A stretch of DNA of 45,500 bases from an uncultured bacterium. Its GTDB lineage: Bacteria; Cyanobacteriota; Vampirovibrionia; Gastranaerophilales; Gastranaerophilaceae. Below the pieces are notes generated by a model, which did not search any database, had not been told where the DNA came from, and saw only the letters and a program-made list of their open reading frames with translations. Position numbers and translations under genes: made by a program. Position 1 is the stretch's first letter, and each line of letters starts with the position of its first letter. Below, piece by piece: positions 26,420 to 34,177 of the stretch. The DNA lies in contig CACYKP010000016.1 of NCBI GenBank assembly GCA_902775025.1, forward strand, positions 1 through 45,500, in the 5' to 3' direction.

Positions 26420-27862
26420 TTACACCAAACTTTTATACATCTCCAAATATTTTTTAGCACTTTCTTTCCAGCTAAAATCGGCTTCCATAGCGGATTTACG
26501 CATAGCGTTAAAAGTATATTTGTCTTTAAACACATTTAAGGCACAATAAATTGCATCCTTCATTGCCCAGCCGTCATAACCCCAGAACTTGAACCCTGTT
26601 GAGTTGTCCAACGGATACCCTGTTACGGTATCTTCCAGTCCTCCAGTTGCTCTAACAATAGGAAGTGAGCCGTATCTCATTGCAATAAGTTGAGATAACC
26701 CGCAAGGTTCAAACTTACTTGGCATCAAGAAGAAATCACTACCTGCATAAATCTGATTAGCTAAATCACCTCTATAACCCACATAAGCTCTTATATTCGG
26801 TGTATTATTAGACAGCCAAATAAACAAGTTTTCATACGATTTATCACCTGTTCCCAAGAAAATAAAATCAGCTTCCATATTGCGTAAATCGTTTTCAACC
26901 TGTCTTATTAAATCCAAACCCTTTTGGTCAACCAATCTTGATATTAAAGCAATCAAAGGTCTATCCGGATTATACTTTAGTCCAAAGTATTCCAATATTT
27001 TTTTCTTATTTTCTTGTTTGTAATAAATTGAATTAACATTATAATTTTTAAATATTGTTTTATCAGTCTTAGGATTAAATACAGAATAATCAATTCCGTT
27101 AACTATACCCAAAAGTTTATTTGTATGACCTCTAAGAGTATAATCCATACCTTCACCATACTCACCTGTCAAAATTTCTCTTGCATAAGTAGGTGAAACA
27201 GCAACAACTCTATCTGAATAATTTATAGCACCCTTCATCCAATTTACTCTGCCATAGTGTTCACAGCCCCACTCGTTATAAACAATATCTTTTCTCATAT
27301 TTGCAAAGTCTAAAATATCCTCAAACCAAACACCTTGATAAGCAAGGTTATGAATCTCAAAAACATTTTTTGTCTTAGACCAAAATTCATCAAATTTATA
27401 ATTAGCCTTAATGTACAAAGGAATCATTGCAGTATGCCAATCGTTAGAATGAATAATATCTGCTCTAAAGTTCAAATCCTTTGCATATTCTAATGTGGCA
27501 AGAGAAAAAGCAATATATCTTTCGTGTTCATACCTAGGATCTAACCATCTTGGGTAAACTTCTTTAAACGGAGTAAAATACCAGTCATTTTGAACAAAAA
27601 ATACATTTATATTTGTCTCGGGAAGCTTAGTCATATGAAGTTTAAATTTTTGAGGAGAATATCCGCCAAAAGTAATCCATTTTTCAGAATTTTCCAGTTC
27701 CTTAAGCCCCCATTTTTTATAATCAATACAACCGTGAAGTGGTGTGAAAATAGCAATCTCAGCATCTTTTTCTAATGCTTTCGGCAAACTTCCCACAACA
27801 TCAGATAATCCGCCTGCTTTTGAAAACGGTGCTACTTCAGCTGCTGCAAATAAAATCTTCAT
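26420..27862 (-). CDS. glgA: Glycogen synthase (ADP-glucose type, GT5)
   Basis: Extends alpha-1,4-glucan chains from ADP-glucose. The 480-residue protein has MKILFAAAEVAPFSKAGGLS with the KxGGL nucleotide-sugar motif, a double Rossmann GT-B fold, and the C-terminal EPCGLSQLIAMRYGSLPIVR followed by TGGLEDTV, the second donor-binding region. Length is normal. The ATG has AAGAAGGAGT upstream and a TTGCAA/TATAAT promoter on the minus strand. With malQ it implies glycogen turnover, though the two are 11 kb apart. Confidence 0.96.
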   Translation of the reverse strand: MKILFAAAEVAPFSKAGGLSDVVGSLPKALEKDAEIAIFTPLHGCIDYKKWGLKELENSEKWITFGGYSPQKFKLHMTKLPETNINVFFVQNDWYFTPFKEVYPRWLDPRYEHERYIAFSLATLEYAKDLNFRADIIHSNDWHTAMIPLYIKANYKFDEFWSKTKNVFEIHNLAYQGVWFEDILDFANMRKDIVYNEWGCEHYGRVNWMKGAINYSDRVVAVSPTYAREILTGEYGEGMDYTLRGHTNKLLGIVNGIDYSVFNPKTDKTIFKNYNVNSIYYKQENKKKILEYFGLKYNPDRPLIALISRLVDQKGLDLIRQVENDLRNMEADFIFLGTGDKSYENLFIWLSNNTPNIRAYVGYRGDLANQIYAGSDFFLMPSKFEPCGLSQLIAMRYGSLPIVRATGGLEDTVTGYPLDNSTGFKFWGYDGWAMKDAIYCALNVFKDKYTFNAMRKSAMEADFSWKESAKKYLEMYKSLV

Positions 27863-27900
27863 ATTGACTCCTTCTTAATTAAACGATTCGTGATATGTAA

Positions 27901-27929
27901 ATTATAAAATAAAGCCTGCGTTTTTGCAA
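27901..27929 (-). promoter_or_regulatory. Sigma70-type promoter of glgA
   Basis: On the minus strand, TTGCAA (27924-27929), a 17-base spacer and TATAAT (27901-27906). Transcription would start about 30 bases before the glgA ATG. Confidence 0.65.
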
Positions 27930-27947
27930 CAGTCCTATGCCTTTAAC

Positions 27948-27979
27948 CCTTCTCTAACAAAGGTTAAGAAGGATTTTTT
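27948..27979 (+). terminator. Terminator-like hairpin between divergent glgA and udp
   Basis: CCTTCT-c-TAAC (27948-27958) pairs with GTTA-AGAAGG (27963-27972), followed by ATTTTTTA. It reads as an intrinsic terminator on the plus strand directly before the udp -35 box, so it would shield udp from upstream readthrough. Confidence 0.55.
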
Positions 27980-27980
27980 A

Positions 27981-28009
27981 TTGACAAATTATTTTATTGT
28001 TGATAGAAT
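27981..28009 (+). promoter_or_regulatory. Sigma70-type promoter of udp
   Basis: TTGACA (27981-27986), exactly 17 bases, then TAGAAT (28004-28009). It ends 25 bases before the udp ATG, whose AGGAG site is at 28023-28027. Confidence 0.75.
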
Positions 28010-28034
28010 TATGTTTTCTTATAGGAGAGTTTAT

Positions 28035-28790
28035 ATGAAATATTCATCAGACGGAACACAGTACCACATAGGATTAAAAGAAGGCGACATAGGAGAATAT
28101 GTAATACTCCCCGGAGATCCCAAAAGATGCGAAAAAATAGCCAAATATTTTGATGAACCTAAACTTGTTGCAGACAGACGTGAGTTTGTAACATATACAG
28201 GATTCTTAAACGGTGTAAAAGTCAGCGTCACTTCAACAGGCATAGGCGGACCGTCGGCATCAATCGCTCTTGAAGAATTAGTAAAAGTTGGTGGTAAAAA
28301 GTTTATAAGAGTTGGAACTTGCGGAGGTATGCAAAAGGAAGTTAAAAGCGGTGATTTAGTAATTGCAACCGGTGCAATCAGAATGGAAGGAACGTCTAAA
28401 GAGTATGCTCCGATTGAATATCCTGCAGTAGCTGATTACGATATAATTACGGCTCTTAAAGAATCCGCAGAAAAACTAAACCTTCCGCACCATCTCGGAA
28501 TTGTTCAATGCAAGGATGCATTCTACGGACAACATAATCCTGAACTTATGCCTGTAAGCTACGAGCTTGAAAACAAGTGGCAAGCTTGGTTAAAAATGGG
28601 CTGCTTAGCATCAGAGATGGAATCTGCAGCTTTATTTATTGCAGGAAGTTTTCTAAAAGTAAAAGTAGGTTCTATATTCTTAGTTGTAGCAAATCAGGAG
28701 CGTGAAAAACTAGGACTTGATAATCCTGTTGTTCACGACACAGACTGCGCTATAAAAACAGCAATAGAAGCAATAAAAACTCTTATATAG
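28035..28790 (+). CDS. udp: Uridine phosphorylase
   Basis: Splits uridine to uracil and ribose 1-phosphate for pyrimidine salvage. The 251-residue protein has [14 protein letters not shown] near the N terminus, the PNP/UDP family 1 signature [25 protein letters not shown] and SEMESAALF in the nucleoside pocket. I chose ATG 28035, not the longer open frame from 27924, because the promoter and the TAGGAGAG ribosome binding site lie directly upstream of it. Within the nucleoside phosphorylase family a purine-active enzyme cannot be excluded, but the sequence reads as Udp. Confidence 0.9.
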   Translation: MKYSSDGTQYHIGLKEGDIGEYVILPGDPKRCEKIAKYFDEPKLVADRREFVTYTGFLNGVKVSVTSTGIGGPSASIALEELVKVGGKKFIRVGTCGGMQKEVKSGDLVIATGAIRMEGTSKEYAPIEYPAVADYDIITALKESAEKLNLPHHLGIVQCKDAFYGQHNPELMPVSYELENKWQAWLKMGCLASEMESAALFIAGSFLKVKVGSIFLVVANQEREKLGLDNPVVHDTDCAIKTAIEAIKTLI

Positions 28791-28792
28791 TA

Positions 28793-28821
28793 TTGACAAC
28801 AAATTGTTTGTATTCTATAAT
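28793..28821 (+). promoter_or_regulatory. Perfect-consensus sigma70 promoter
   Basis: TTGACA (28793-28798), 17-base spacer, TATAAT (28816-28821), 195 bases before the gene at 29016. The -10 box is the left end of the palindrome 28816-28857. Confidence 0.8.
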
Positions 28822-28857
28822 GACCTTGTATCGATATATCGATGCAAGGTCATTATA
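28816..28857. promoter_or_regulatory. 42-bp palindrome overlapping the promoter and start site
   Basis: The arms TATAATGACCTTG (28816-28828) and CAAGGTCATTATA (28845-28857) enclose the self-complementary ATCGATATATCGAT (28830-28843), with a single T/G non-pair (29, 44). The -10 box is inside the arm, and a mirror TATAAT lies on the other strand. It is either an operator or a hairpin at the 5' end of the transcript. Confidence 0.7.
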
Positions 28858-28894
28858 TTAGAAAGACTAGAATATGTGTAAAAATTCTCTAAAA

Positions 28895-28955
28895 TTAAAC
28901 AGATATTGGTGGCGCAGCTTAGTATAACTGCCTTTTTGTCATACTGTTTAATTAA
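28895..28955 (+). promoter_or_regulatory. Leader hairpin before the 29016 gene
   Basis: AATTAAACAG (near 28893-28902) and CTGTTTAATT (near 28944-28953) enclose GGTGGCGCAGCTTAGTATAA and CTGCC. It would be part of a nearly 190-base leader. No known riboswitch class is recognised. Confidence 0.35.
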
Positions 28956-29015
28956 AACAATATAAGCAAAATCGGCAGAATAAAGTCGATAATAGTTTAT
29001 ATTGGAGAAAATAAA

Positions 29016-30227
29016 ATGTCAGATAATAATTTAAAAATCTTAATCAACACACTACCGAAAAAACTTAGACCTGTGGCACGCTTCTTAAGACACCAAGAAA
29101 GCGCATCAGGACTTTCGACGACTAGATACATTCAGGATGTTTCAACTTGTCTTATACCTAAGGCTGTTTTTTCTAGAAGTATTGAAGATTTAACAGAAAA
29201 CACTTTTTTGGAAACATCAGAAGAAGCTTTGATTTACCTCTCACCAACTCTTTTAGGTGAATACGTTGCAAGAAAAGGATTTTCTAAAGGATTATCATCA
29301 AATTTAAAAAAAGATGTTGCCGAAACAGGAGTAAATCTCTTAAAGAAAGCAGAAAAAAATGCATTAGTAAAAGAAAATAATAAAAAAGTTTTACCGGTAA
29401 AAGCCGCTATTGCACTCGCTGCGACCGCAATTCCCCTAACAGAATATTCTTTAAACTACATTAAAAACTTGATGACGCTAAAACTTTTTAATAAAAGCGA
29501 TTTTAAAAATATTGCTTCTTTAGAAAAAAATCAGGAAGACAAAACTCAACAAGAAAAAGTAAAACAAAGTGCAAAAAAGCATATTGCACTTGCAGGCGGG
29601 ATATATGCAGGACTTTTAGGACTTGCCGGACTTCTTGCAACAAGGGGAAAAAATTCTAAAGTCTTACAAAAAATTTCAGAATTTATTGTTGCTCCCGGGA
29701 ACAAGTTATTTACTAAAAATGAAAAAGCTAAAAACTTTGTAAACAAATATTTTAATATGGATTTTAATAAAAGTCCGAAAGGTAAATTAGTATTAAGCAA
29801 AGGACAATTAACAACTTGTGTTCTTGTCGGTGGCTGCGGATATTTTGGAGCATCATCTGACAGAGGAAAAGAAAATCTTAAAGAAACAGCTACTCGTTTT
29901 CCGCTTGTTGCATTATATGTAATTACAGGCAGTGAGCTTGTCGAAAAAGGATTTAAAAACTTCTTATTTAAAAGGGGTAAATGTAAAGATATTCTAAACA
30001 ACAAGAAAGAAACCGTACCGTTTGAAAAATTTGGTGAACTTGCTCAAAGACTTGCCAAAGAAAAAGGAACTACCGTAGAACAAGAATTTAAATCTTTAGT
30101 TAAACAAAAAGGCTTAATATTTGGACTTCCATATTTATTTGCACTCGGAGTTATGGGCTTCTTTGTTTCAGGAATGACTGTAAGAGCAACAAAGAAAAGA
30201 TATGAAAACGAACACAAATTAAAATAA
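29016..30227 (+). CDS. Hypothetical multi-pass membrane protein, 403 residues
   Basis: No family recognised. The protein has a charged N terminus without a signal peptide (MSDNNLKILINTLPKKLRPV), then hydrophobic segments near residues 129-150, 189-211, 266-282 (Gly/Cys-rich: TTCVLVGGCGYFG), 298-312 and 368-392, separated by Lys-rich loops. The gene has a strong GGAGAAAA ribosome binding site and sits behind an unusually strong promoter with a palindrome, suggesting high or tightly switched expression. Its role is unknown; nothing in the neighbours (udp, a small unknown) explains it. Confidence 0.55.
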   Translation: MSDNNLKILINTLPKKLRPVARFLRHQESASGLSTTRYIQDVSTCLIPKAVFSRSIEDLTENTFLETSEEALIYLSPTLLGEYVARKGFSKGLSSNLKKDVAETGVNLLKKAEKNALVKENNKKVLPVKAAIALAATAIPLTEYSLNYIKNLMTLKLFNKSDFKNIASLEKNQEDKTQQEKVKQSAKKHIALAGGIYAGLLGLAGLLATRGKNSKVLQKISEFIVAPGNKLFTKNEKAKNFVNKYFNMDFNKSPKGKLVLSKGQLTTCVLVGGCGYFGASSDRGKENLKETATRFPLVALYVITGSELVEKGFKNFLFKRGKCKDILNNKKETVPFEKFGELAQRLAKEKGTTVEQEFKSLVKQKGLIFGLPYLFALGVMGFFVSGMTVRATKKRYENEHKLK

Positions 30228-30385
30228 CACCCTACCTAGAATAAATTATCGTAAATTTTATCAACCATCTCCTTAAGTGTTCAAGAGGCGAGTAATACAA
30301 GTTTATATAATTGCCTTGTTCTTTACAATTTTTACAATTTACACCTCACACTGACCCTCTTCTGATAAGAGAGGGGAAAAACAAC

Positions 30386-30419
30386 ATAAAGCGACCTGAC
30401 AAATATCAAGCCGCTTTAT
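30386..30419. terminator. Hairpin ATAAAGCG...CGCTTTAT, first copy
   Basis: Arms 30386-30399 and 30406-30419 (two mismatches) around CAAATA, followed by a T-rich tract on the plus strand. A cleaner copy is at 31285. The 295-base spacer 30228-30522 also holds two CCCTC repeat palindromes and a TATTTACCCCTACCAGCTTG element; no gene is seen. Confidence 0.6.
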
Positions 30420-30493
30420 TCATTATTATTTTATTTTAGTAAATCTTGCAATATCCCCTCGCACAACGAGAGAGGGTTCGAGGGCAAACCGCT

Positions 30494-30514
30494 ATATTTA
30501 CCCCTACCAGCTTG
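30494..30514 (-). repeat. AGCTGGTAGGGGTAAATAT element
   Basis: The plus strand reads TATATTTACCCCTACCAGCTTGC, given here by its ends TATTTACCCC and CCAGCTTGC. The same run appears at 31431-31453, in both cases directly behind the 3' end of a minus-strand gene. Confidence 0.65.
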
Positions 30515-30522
30515 CTATTTGC

Positions 30523-30909
30523 TTAAATCTCTGTACTTGGTTTTTCGCCACTAGCCTCCAATTGACTTCGTTGTTTGGCTTTTTGTATAGTTTGTAGCTG
30601 TAAATCATAAGTAGTAAAAGAATCCATTGCCGTGAATACGTCTATTGTATCTTTTACAGGGTTAAATTTTACACCAGGAAAATGCGTTCTTACAAAATTA
30701 TTAAAGTCTTCACCTTTTATATTACCGTTTTGATCTGATAATTCCAATGCCCAGTTTCCTGCTTTTGTGTTTTCTAAATTATCTCTCATTTTCATTTTGT
30801 CATCAAAAGAAAGAATCTCACCTTTTTTACTTTTATCAGGTAAACAAAGGTTTACAGAAACAACTTTTCCTGATGCACTTTTAACAAGTGGATTTACTAT
30901 TGGCGGCAT
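30523..30909 (-). CDS. Hypothetical protein, 128 residues
   Basis: A soluble protein of no known family (MPPIVNPLVKSASGKVVSVN ...), with a segment SDQNGNIKGEDFNNFVRTHF near residues 58-77 that looks like an EF-hand-type loop followed by a helix, and a Gln/Lys-rich C terminus. AAAGGAGTAG precedes the ATG. A (TTCTA)5 run lies 94-118 bases upstream of the start. It is downstream of the ribosomal operon but separated by 530 bases of repeats. Confidence 0.5.
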   Translation of the reverse strand: MPPIVNPLVKSASGKVVSVNLCLPDKSKKGEILSFDDKMKMRDNLENTKAGNWALELSDQNGNIKGEDFNNFVRTHFPGVKFNPVKDTIDVFTAMDSFTTYDLQLQTIQKAKQRSQLEASGEKPSTEI

Positions 30910-31002
30910 AAACTACTCCTTTCTATAATCAAAATTTATATAATCTTACATCATTATTATCGGCAGATTTTTGGAAAACTTTAGGAGAAATGGATATAAT
31001 TT

Positions 31003-31027
31003 TTCTATTCTATTCTATTCTATTCTA
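31003..31027. repeat. (TTCTA)5 pentanucleotide repeat
   Basis: Five exact TTCTA units upstream of the 30523 gene, at a place where slippage could change promoter spacing. Confidence 0.8.
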
Positions 31028-31284
31028 TAGAGCATTTTGATTGAATTTGAGGCGATTGTAAAGATTTTTATTTTTGCTTAACATTTAGTTATATTTCTTA
31101 ATAAACTCGTGTAAAAATTTGGTTAAAACTTTGTCACTCTGAACAAGCCGAGCAGAGGATGAAAGCGTTAGTGATATCCGTTTAATGCGAGGCGCGTTTC
31201 AGAGTCATGCAAGTAATCAGATTCCGAAACAAGTTCGGAATGACTGCTCATTTAGAGCCTGTTGTATTAAATATTTACCCCATT

Positions 31285-31318
31285 ATAAAGCGACTTGACG
31301 AATATCAAGTCGCTTTAT
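31285..31318. terminator. Hairpin ATAAAGCGACTTGA...TCAAGTCGCTTTAT, second copy
   Basis: Perfect 14-bp arms (31285-31298, 31305-31318) with loop CGAATA, about 120 bases after rpsN. It may end the ribosomal transcript; there is no long U-tract. Confidence 0.6.
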
Positions 31319-31430
31319 TGAAATATTATGCTATAGCAAGAGAACTAACCCCTCACCCGCATCTCTTCTATAACTCACTTTTGTTCGTTAAGAGCTGCGA
31401 CCTCTCCCTCAAAGGGCGAGGTTAGAGTTT

Positions 31431-31453
31431 TATATTTACCCCTACCAGCTTGC
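31431..31453 (-). repeat. AGCTGGTAGGGGTAAATAT element overlapping the end of rpsN
   Basis: TATTTACCCCTACCAGCTTGC on the plus strand (given as core). The rpsN stop at 31442 falls inside it, so the repeat supplies the last codons (TKASW). Confidence 0.65.
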
Positions 31454-31648
31454 TTTTGTTACACCAGGAAGTAAACCTTGGTGAGCCATCTTTCTCAAGC
31501 AGATTCTGCAAAGACCGAAATCTCTGTGAAAACCGTGAGGACGACCGCAAATTGAGCATCTGTTATGTAATCTTACAGATGGATATTTACCCTTTGCTGC
31601 CAAGATTCTTCTTGTTTCTTCTTTATTTATCATCGCTTTCTTAGCCAT
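31442..31648 (-). CDS. rpsN: 30S ribosomal protein S14, zinc-binding type
   Basis: A 68-residue S14 with the four cysteines of the C+ form: [20 protein letters not shown]. It binds the 3' domain of 16S rRNA in the head of the small subunit. It follows rplE in the order of the spc operon; rpsH and rplF do not follow here. The last codons overlap a dispersed repeat. Confidence 0.96.
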   Translation of the reverse strand: MAKKAMINKEETRRILAAKGKYPSVRLHNRCSICGRPHGFHRDFGLCRICLRKMAHQGLLPGVTKASW

Positions 31649-31685
31649 GATTATCTCCTTTTTAATTAATTTCTACCTAAACCTG

Positions 31686-32243
31686 TTACTTGTTTAAACC
31701 TTTAAAAGGCATACCAAGTAATCTTAACAATTCTCTTGCTTCATCATCTGTATTAGCAGTTGTGATAACAGATACGTTCATACCTTTCACCAAATCAACT
31801 TCTTCATAAGTGATTTCAGGGAACAATGATTGTTCTTTTAAACCTAGAGTATAGTTACCTCTGCCGTCAAAGCTCTTTGCAGAAACACCACGGAAGTCTC
31901 TGATACGAGGAAGAACTACACAGATTAACTTTTGCAAGAAATCATACATTCTTTCACCTCTAAGAGTAACCATAGCACCAACAGGCATACCTTCTCTTAG
32001 CTTGTAAGAAGCTATTGATTTTTTAGCCTTAGTAACTACTGCGTGCTGTCCTGCAATCTTTGTCAATTGAGCTTGTATTGCATCAGCTATTTTTGAGTTG
32101 TGAGAAGCTTCACCAACACCCATGTTCAAAACGATTTTGTGAAGTCTTGGAATCATCATATCGTTTTTGTAACCGAATTTTTCCTTAAGTGCTGATTTTA
32201 CTTCTTCATCATATTTTGCTTTTAAGCTTTTTGTCTTTGTCAT
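31686..32243 (-). CDS. rplE: 50S ribosomal protein L5
   Basis: 185 residues; binds 5S rRNA and contacts the P-site tRNA. Shows [34 protein letters not shown] and [19 protein letters not shown], all family signatures. The 117-base spacer to rplX is long for this operon and contains a TATATTTACCCC word. Confidence 0.97.
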   Translation of the reverse strand: MTKTKSLKAKYDEEVKSALKEKFGYKNDMMIPRLHKIVLNMGVGEASHNSKIADAIQAQLTKIAGQHAVVTKAKKSIASYKLREGMPVGAMVTLRGERMYDFLQKLICVVLPRIRDFRGVSAKSFDGRGNYTLGLKEQSLFPEITYEEVDLVKGMNVSVITTANTDDEARELLRLLGMPFKGLNK

Positions 32244-32320
32244 TTTTCTATTTCCTTATATTTGATACGTTAGACCGCAGCGGGTTTTCAACATTCTTGA
32301 AAGTTTGGCAAAGAGCTAAA

Positions 32321-32334
32321 TTATATTTACCCCT
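32321..32334 (-). repeat. GGGGTAAATATA word in the rplX-rplE spacer
   Basis: TTATATTTACCCC on the plus strand, followed by C-rich sequence; one of about 20 copies in the window. Confidence 0.5.
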
Positions 32335-32360
32335 GCCCCCCTCGGCCGCGTATTTAGTGA

Positions 32361-32696
32361 TTATACGTCGAGTGATTCACCACATTTTTTACAAACGCGA
32401 ACCTTTTTTCCGTCAACGATTTTGTGTGCTACTCTTGTTGCCTTTTCACATGCAGGGCATACTATCATTACGTTAGATGAATCAAGAGGAGCTTCTTTCT
32501 TGATTAATCCGCCTTGAATGCCATAAGCAGGATTAGCTTTTGTAGCTTTGGTAATCATATTAATGCCTTCAACAACTACTTTTCCTTCAGTAGGTATTGA
32601 TTTTTTTATGTTACCTTGTTTTCCTTTATCTTTGCCAGCTGTAACGATGACTCTATCACCGGTTTTTACATGAAGGCTTTTTTTACTGTTTGCCAT
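32361..32696 (-). CDS. rplX: 50S ribosomal protein L24
   Basis: 111 residues. An assembly-initiating protein for the large subunit. The KOW motif is in TGDRVIVTAGKDKGKQGNIK, and the C terminus has a zinc-ribbon pair, CPACEK ... VCKKCGE, found in many L24 proteins. Confidence 0.96.
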   Translation of the reverse strand: MANSKKSLHVKTGDRVIVTAGKDKGKQGNIKKSIPTEGKVVVEGINMITKATKANPAYGIQGGLIKKEAPLDSSNVMIVCPACEKATRVAHKIVDGKKVRVCKKCGESLDV

Positions 32697-32717
32697 TTTT
32701 ATTTCTCCAATTATTCT

Positions 32718-32790
32718 AATGGAAAATGGAAAATGGAAAATGAAAAATTATTTTAAAATATTTTCAATTTTCAATTTTCAATTTTCAATT
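32718..32790. repeat. GGAAAAT/ATTTTC inverted repeat in the rplN-rplX spacer
   Basis: Three GGAAAATG-type units, an AAAATTATTTTAAAATATTTT centre, then four ATTTTCAA units. The arms pair into a long hairpin that would be transcribed within the ribosomal mRNA. Confidence 0.75.
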
Positions 32791-32791
32791 G

Positions 32792-33160
32792 TTAAATTAC
32801 TTCCGGTGCAAGTGAAACAATCTTCATGAAGTTCTTATCACGAAGTTCTCTTGCTACAGGTCCGAATACACGAGTACCTCTTGGGTTACCGTCTTTTGCG
32901 ATGATTACTGCTGCATTTTCATCAAATCTGATAACTGATCCGTCAGCACGTTTGATATCGTGTTTTGTTCTGACAATAACAGCTTTTACTACTTCAGATT
33001 TTTTTACTGTCATATTAGGAGTTGCATCCTTAACAGTTGCTACAACAACATCACCAACAGAAGCAAACTTCTTGTTAGAACTGCCCATTACACGGATAAC
33101 TAACAATTCTTTTGCACCTGTATTATCTGCGACTACCAGTCTTGTTTCTTGTTGTATCAT
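32792..33160 (-). CDS. rplN: 50S ribosomal protein L14
   Basis: 122 residues, normal length. Starts [20 protein letters not shown] and ends [10 protein letters not shown], with GVARELR-type sequence [15 protein letters not shown]. It bridges the two subunits and binds 23S rRNA near the translation-factor site. Spacers on both sides hold inverted repeats. Confidence 0.97.
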   Translation of the reverse strand: MIQQETRLVVADNTGAKELLVIRVMGSSNKKFASVGDVVVATVKDATPNMTVKKSEVVKAVIVRTKHDIKRADGSVIRFDENAAVIIAKDGNPRGTRVFGPVARELRDKNFMKIVSLAPEVI

Positions 33161-33181
33161 TTTCTTTTCCTTTTCTCTTTT

Positions 33182-33200
33182 GTTGGATTACACCCAACCT
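33182..33200. repeat. Palindromic repeat unit, GTTGG variant
   Basis: GTTGGATTACACCCAAC followed by CTAC, the same family as 11349, inside the rpsQ-rplN spacer. Confidence 0.5.
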
Positions 33201-33236
33201 ACTTTTACAGCGCATTACTTTTGTAATGATGTCCTT

Positions 33237-33281
33237 AATGGAAAATGGAAAATTATTTTGAAATATTTTCAATTTTCCATT
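33237..33281. repeat. GGAAAAT/ATTTTCC inverted repeat in the rpsQ-rplN spacer
   Basis: AATGGAAAATGGAAAATTAT and, in the opposite sense, ATATTTTCAATTTTCCATT, forming a long AT-rich hairpin. Confidence 0.75.
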
Positions 33282-33288
33282 GAATAAA

Positions 33289-33534
33289 CTACTTAGCTTT
33301 TTCTACGATAGATTCTACAACCCATCTTTTGCTTCCTGAAATTGGCTTAGATTCGATAATTCTTACTGTATCACCTATACCGCATTCATTCTTTTCATCA
33401 TGAGCCTTATAGTTTTTATTTGATTCAATAATCTTTTTATATTTTGGGTGCGGATTATAAGATGCTACTTTAACCACAACAGTCTTATCCATCTTATCTG
33501 ATATAACTACACCTTGTTTTTCTTTCTTAGGCAT
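33289..33534 (-). CDS. rpsQ: 30S ribosomal protein S17
   Basis: 81 residues with GVVISDKMDKTVVVKV, the OB-fold primary rRNA-binding segment, and the signature GDTVRIIESKPISGSKRWVV. It overlaps rpmC by 8 bases, so the two are translationally coupled. Confidence 0.96.
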   Translation of the reverse strand: MPKKEKQGVVISDKMDKTVVVKVASYNPHPKYKKIIESNKNYKAHDEKNECGIGDTVRIIESKPISGSKRWVVESIVEKAK

Positions 33535-33724
33535 TAGCTGCCTCCTTTTCTCTGATTACAGTTTTTGCTTGAGCAATTGCTCTTTTTGTTTTAGAAATTT
33601 CAGCTGTGTTTTCTAACTTGTGCATAGAAAGCTTAATTCTATTATCTAACAAAGCTTTTTTTGAATCTAAAACGAATTGCTTAAGTTCTTCAACTGTTTT
33701 TTCACGCATTTCACTTAATTTCAT
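33527..33724 (-). CDS. rpmC: 50S ribosomal protein L29
   Basis: 65 residues; starts MKLSEMREKTVEELKQFVLD and has the family's two-helix pattern with KTKRAIAQAKTVIREKE (numbered 44-60). It lies beside the exit tunnel on the large subunit. Overlaps rpsQ. Confidence 0.95.
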   Translation of the reverse strand: MKLSEMREKTVEELKQFVLDSKKALLDNRIKLSMHKLENTAEISKTKRAIAQAKTVIREKEAANA

Positions 33725-33740
33725 TTTTATATTTCCTTAA

Positions 33741-34157
33741 TTAGTTCTGTGCTTCCTTTTCGATTACCTTAACTTTAATAGGTAATTTTTGTGCAGCAAG
33801 CTCTAAAGCGTGAACTGCAACTTCTCTGTCAAAGTAATCAAGTTCAAATAGAATTCTGTTTGGCTTAACTACAGCTACCCAGTACTCTACGTTACCTTTA
33901 CCTGATCCCATACGAGTTTCAGCAGGTTTTGCCGTAATCGGTTTATCAGGGAATATCTTTATCCAAACGTTACCGCCACGTTTGATTTCTCTTGTCATTG
34001 CACGTCTTGCTGCTTCTATCTGACGGCTTGTAATCCAACCCGGCTCAAGAGCTCTAAGTGCGTAACGACCGAATTCGAAATCTACACCTCTTGTTTCGGT
34101 GCCTTTCATTCTACCTTTCATTTGTTTGCGGTATTTTGTTTTTTTCGGCATTAACAT
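33741..34157 (-). CDS. rplP: 50S ribosomal protein L16
   Basis: 138 residues (136 if begun at the second ATG). Needed for A-site tRNA accommodation. [20 protein letters not shown] and [20 protein letters not shown] are diagnostic. TTAGGAGAA lies 8 bases before the first ATG, which I keep; the in-frame ATG two codons later is the usual family start. Confidence 0.96.
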   Translation of the reverse strand: MLMPKKTKYRKQMKGRMKGTETRGVDFEFGRYALRALEPGWITSRQIEAARRAMTREIKRGGNVWIKIFPDKPITAKPAETRMGSGKGNVEYWVAVVKPNRILFELDYFDREVAVHALELAAQKLPIKVKVIEKEAQN

Positions 34158-34177
34158 TATATTGTTCTCCTAATTTA

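Larger units (their letters stand above)
30910..31441. other. Repeat-rich spacer after the ribosomal operon
   Basis: It holds the (TTCTA)5 run, worn GTCACTCTGAAC / TTCGGAATGAC repeats (about 31130-31250), an ATATTTACCCC word (31271), the 14-bp hairpin at 31285, a CTCTCCCTCAAAGGGCGAG palindrome (about 31402) and the AGCTGG element at 31431. No gene is seen, although rpsH would be expected next to rpsN in many genomes. Confidence 0.6.

Noticed and set aside
28908-28960. tRNA-like start GGTGGCGCAGCTTAGT
   Set aside because: The D-arm, anticodon arm and T-loop (GGTTCRA) are missing, so it is not a tRNA gene.
29546-30004. Minus-strand frame of 152 codons opposite the 29016 membrane protein
   Set aside because: The plus-strand frame is longer and has a promoter and ribosome binding site; the minus frame has neither.
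32826-33287. Plus-strand open frame of 153 codons opposite rplN and rpsQ
   Set aside because: It is a shadow of clearly conserved ribosomal genes.
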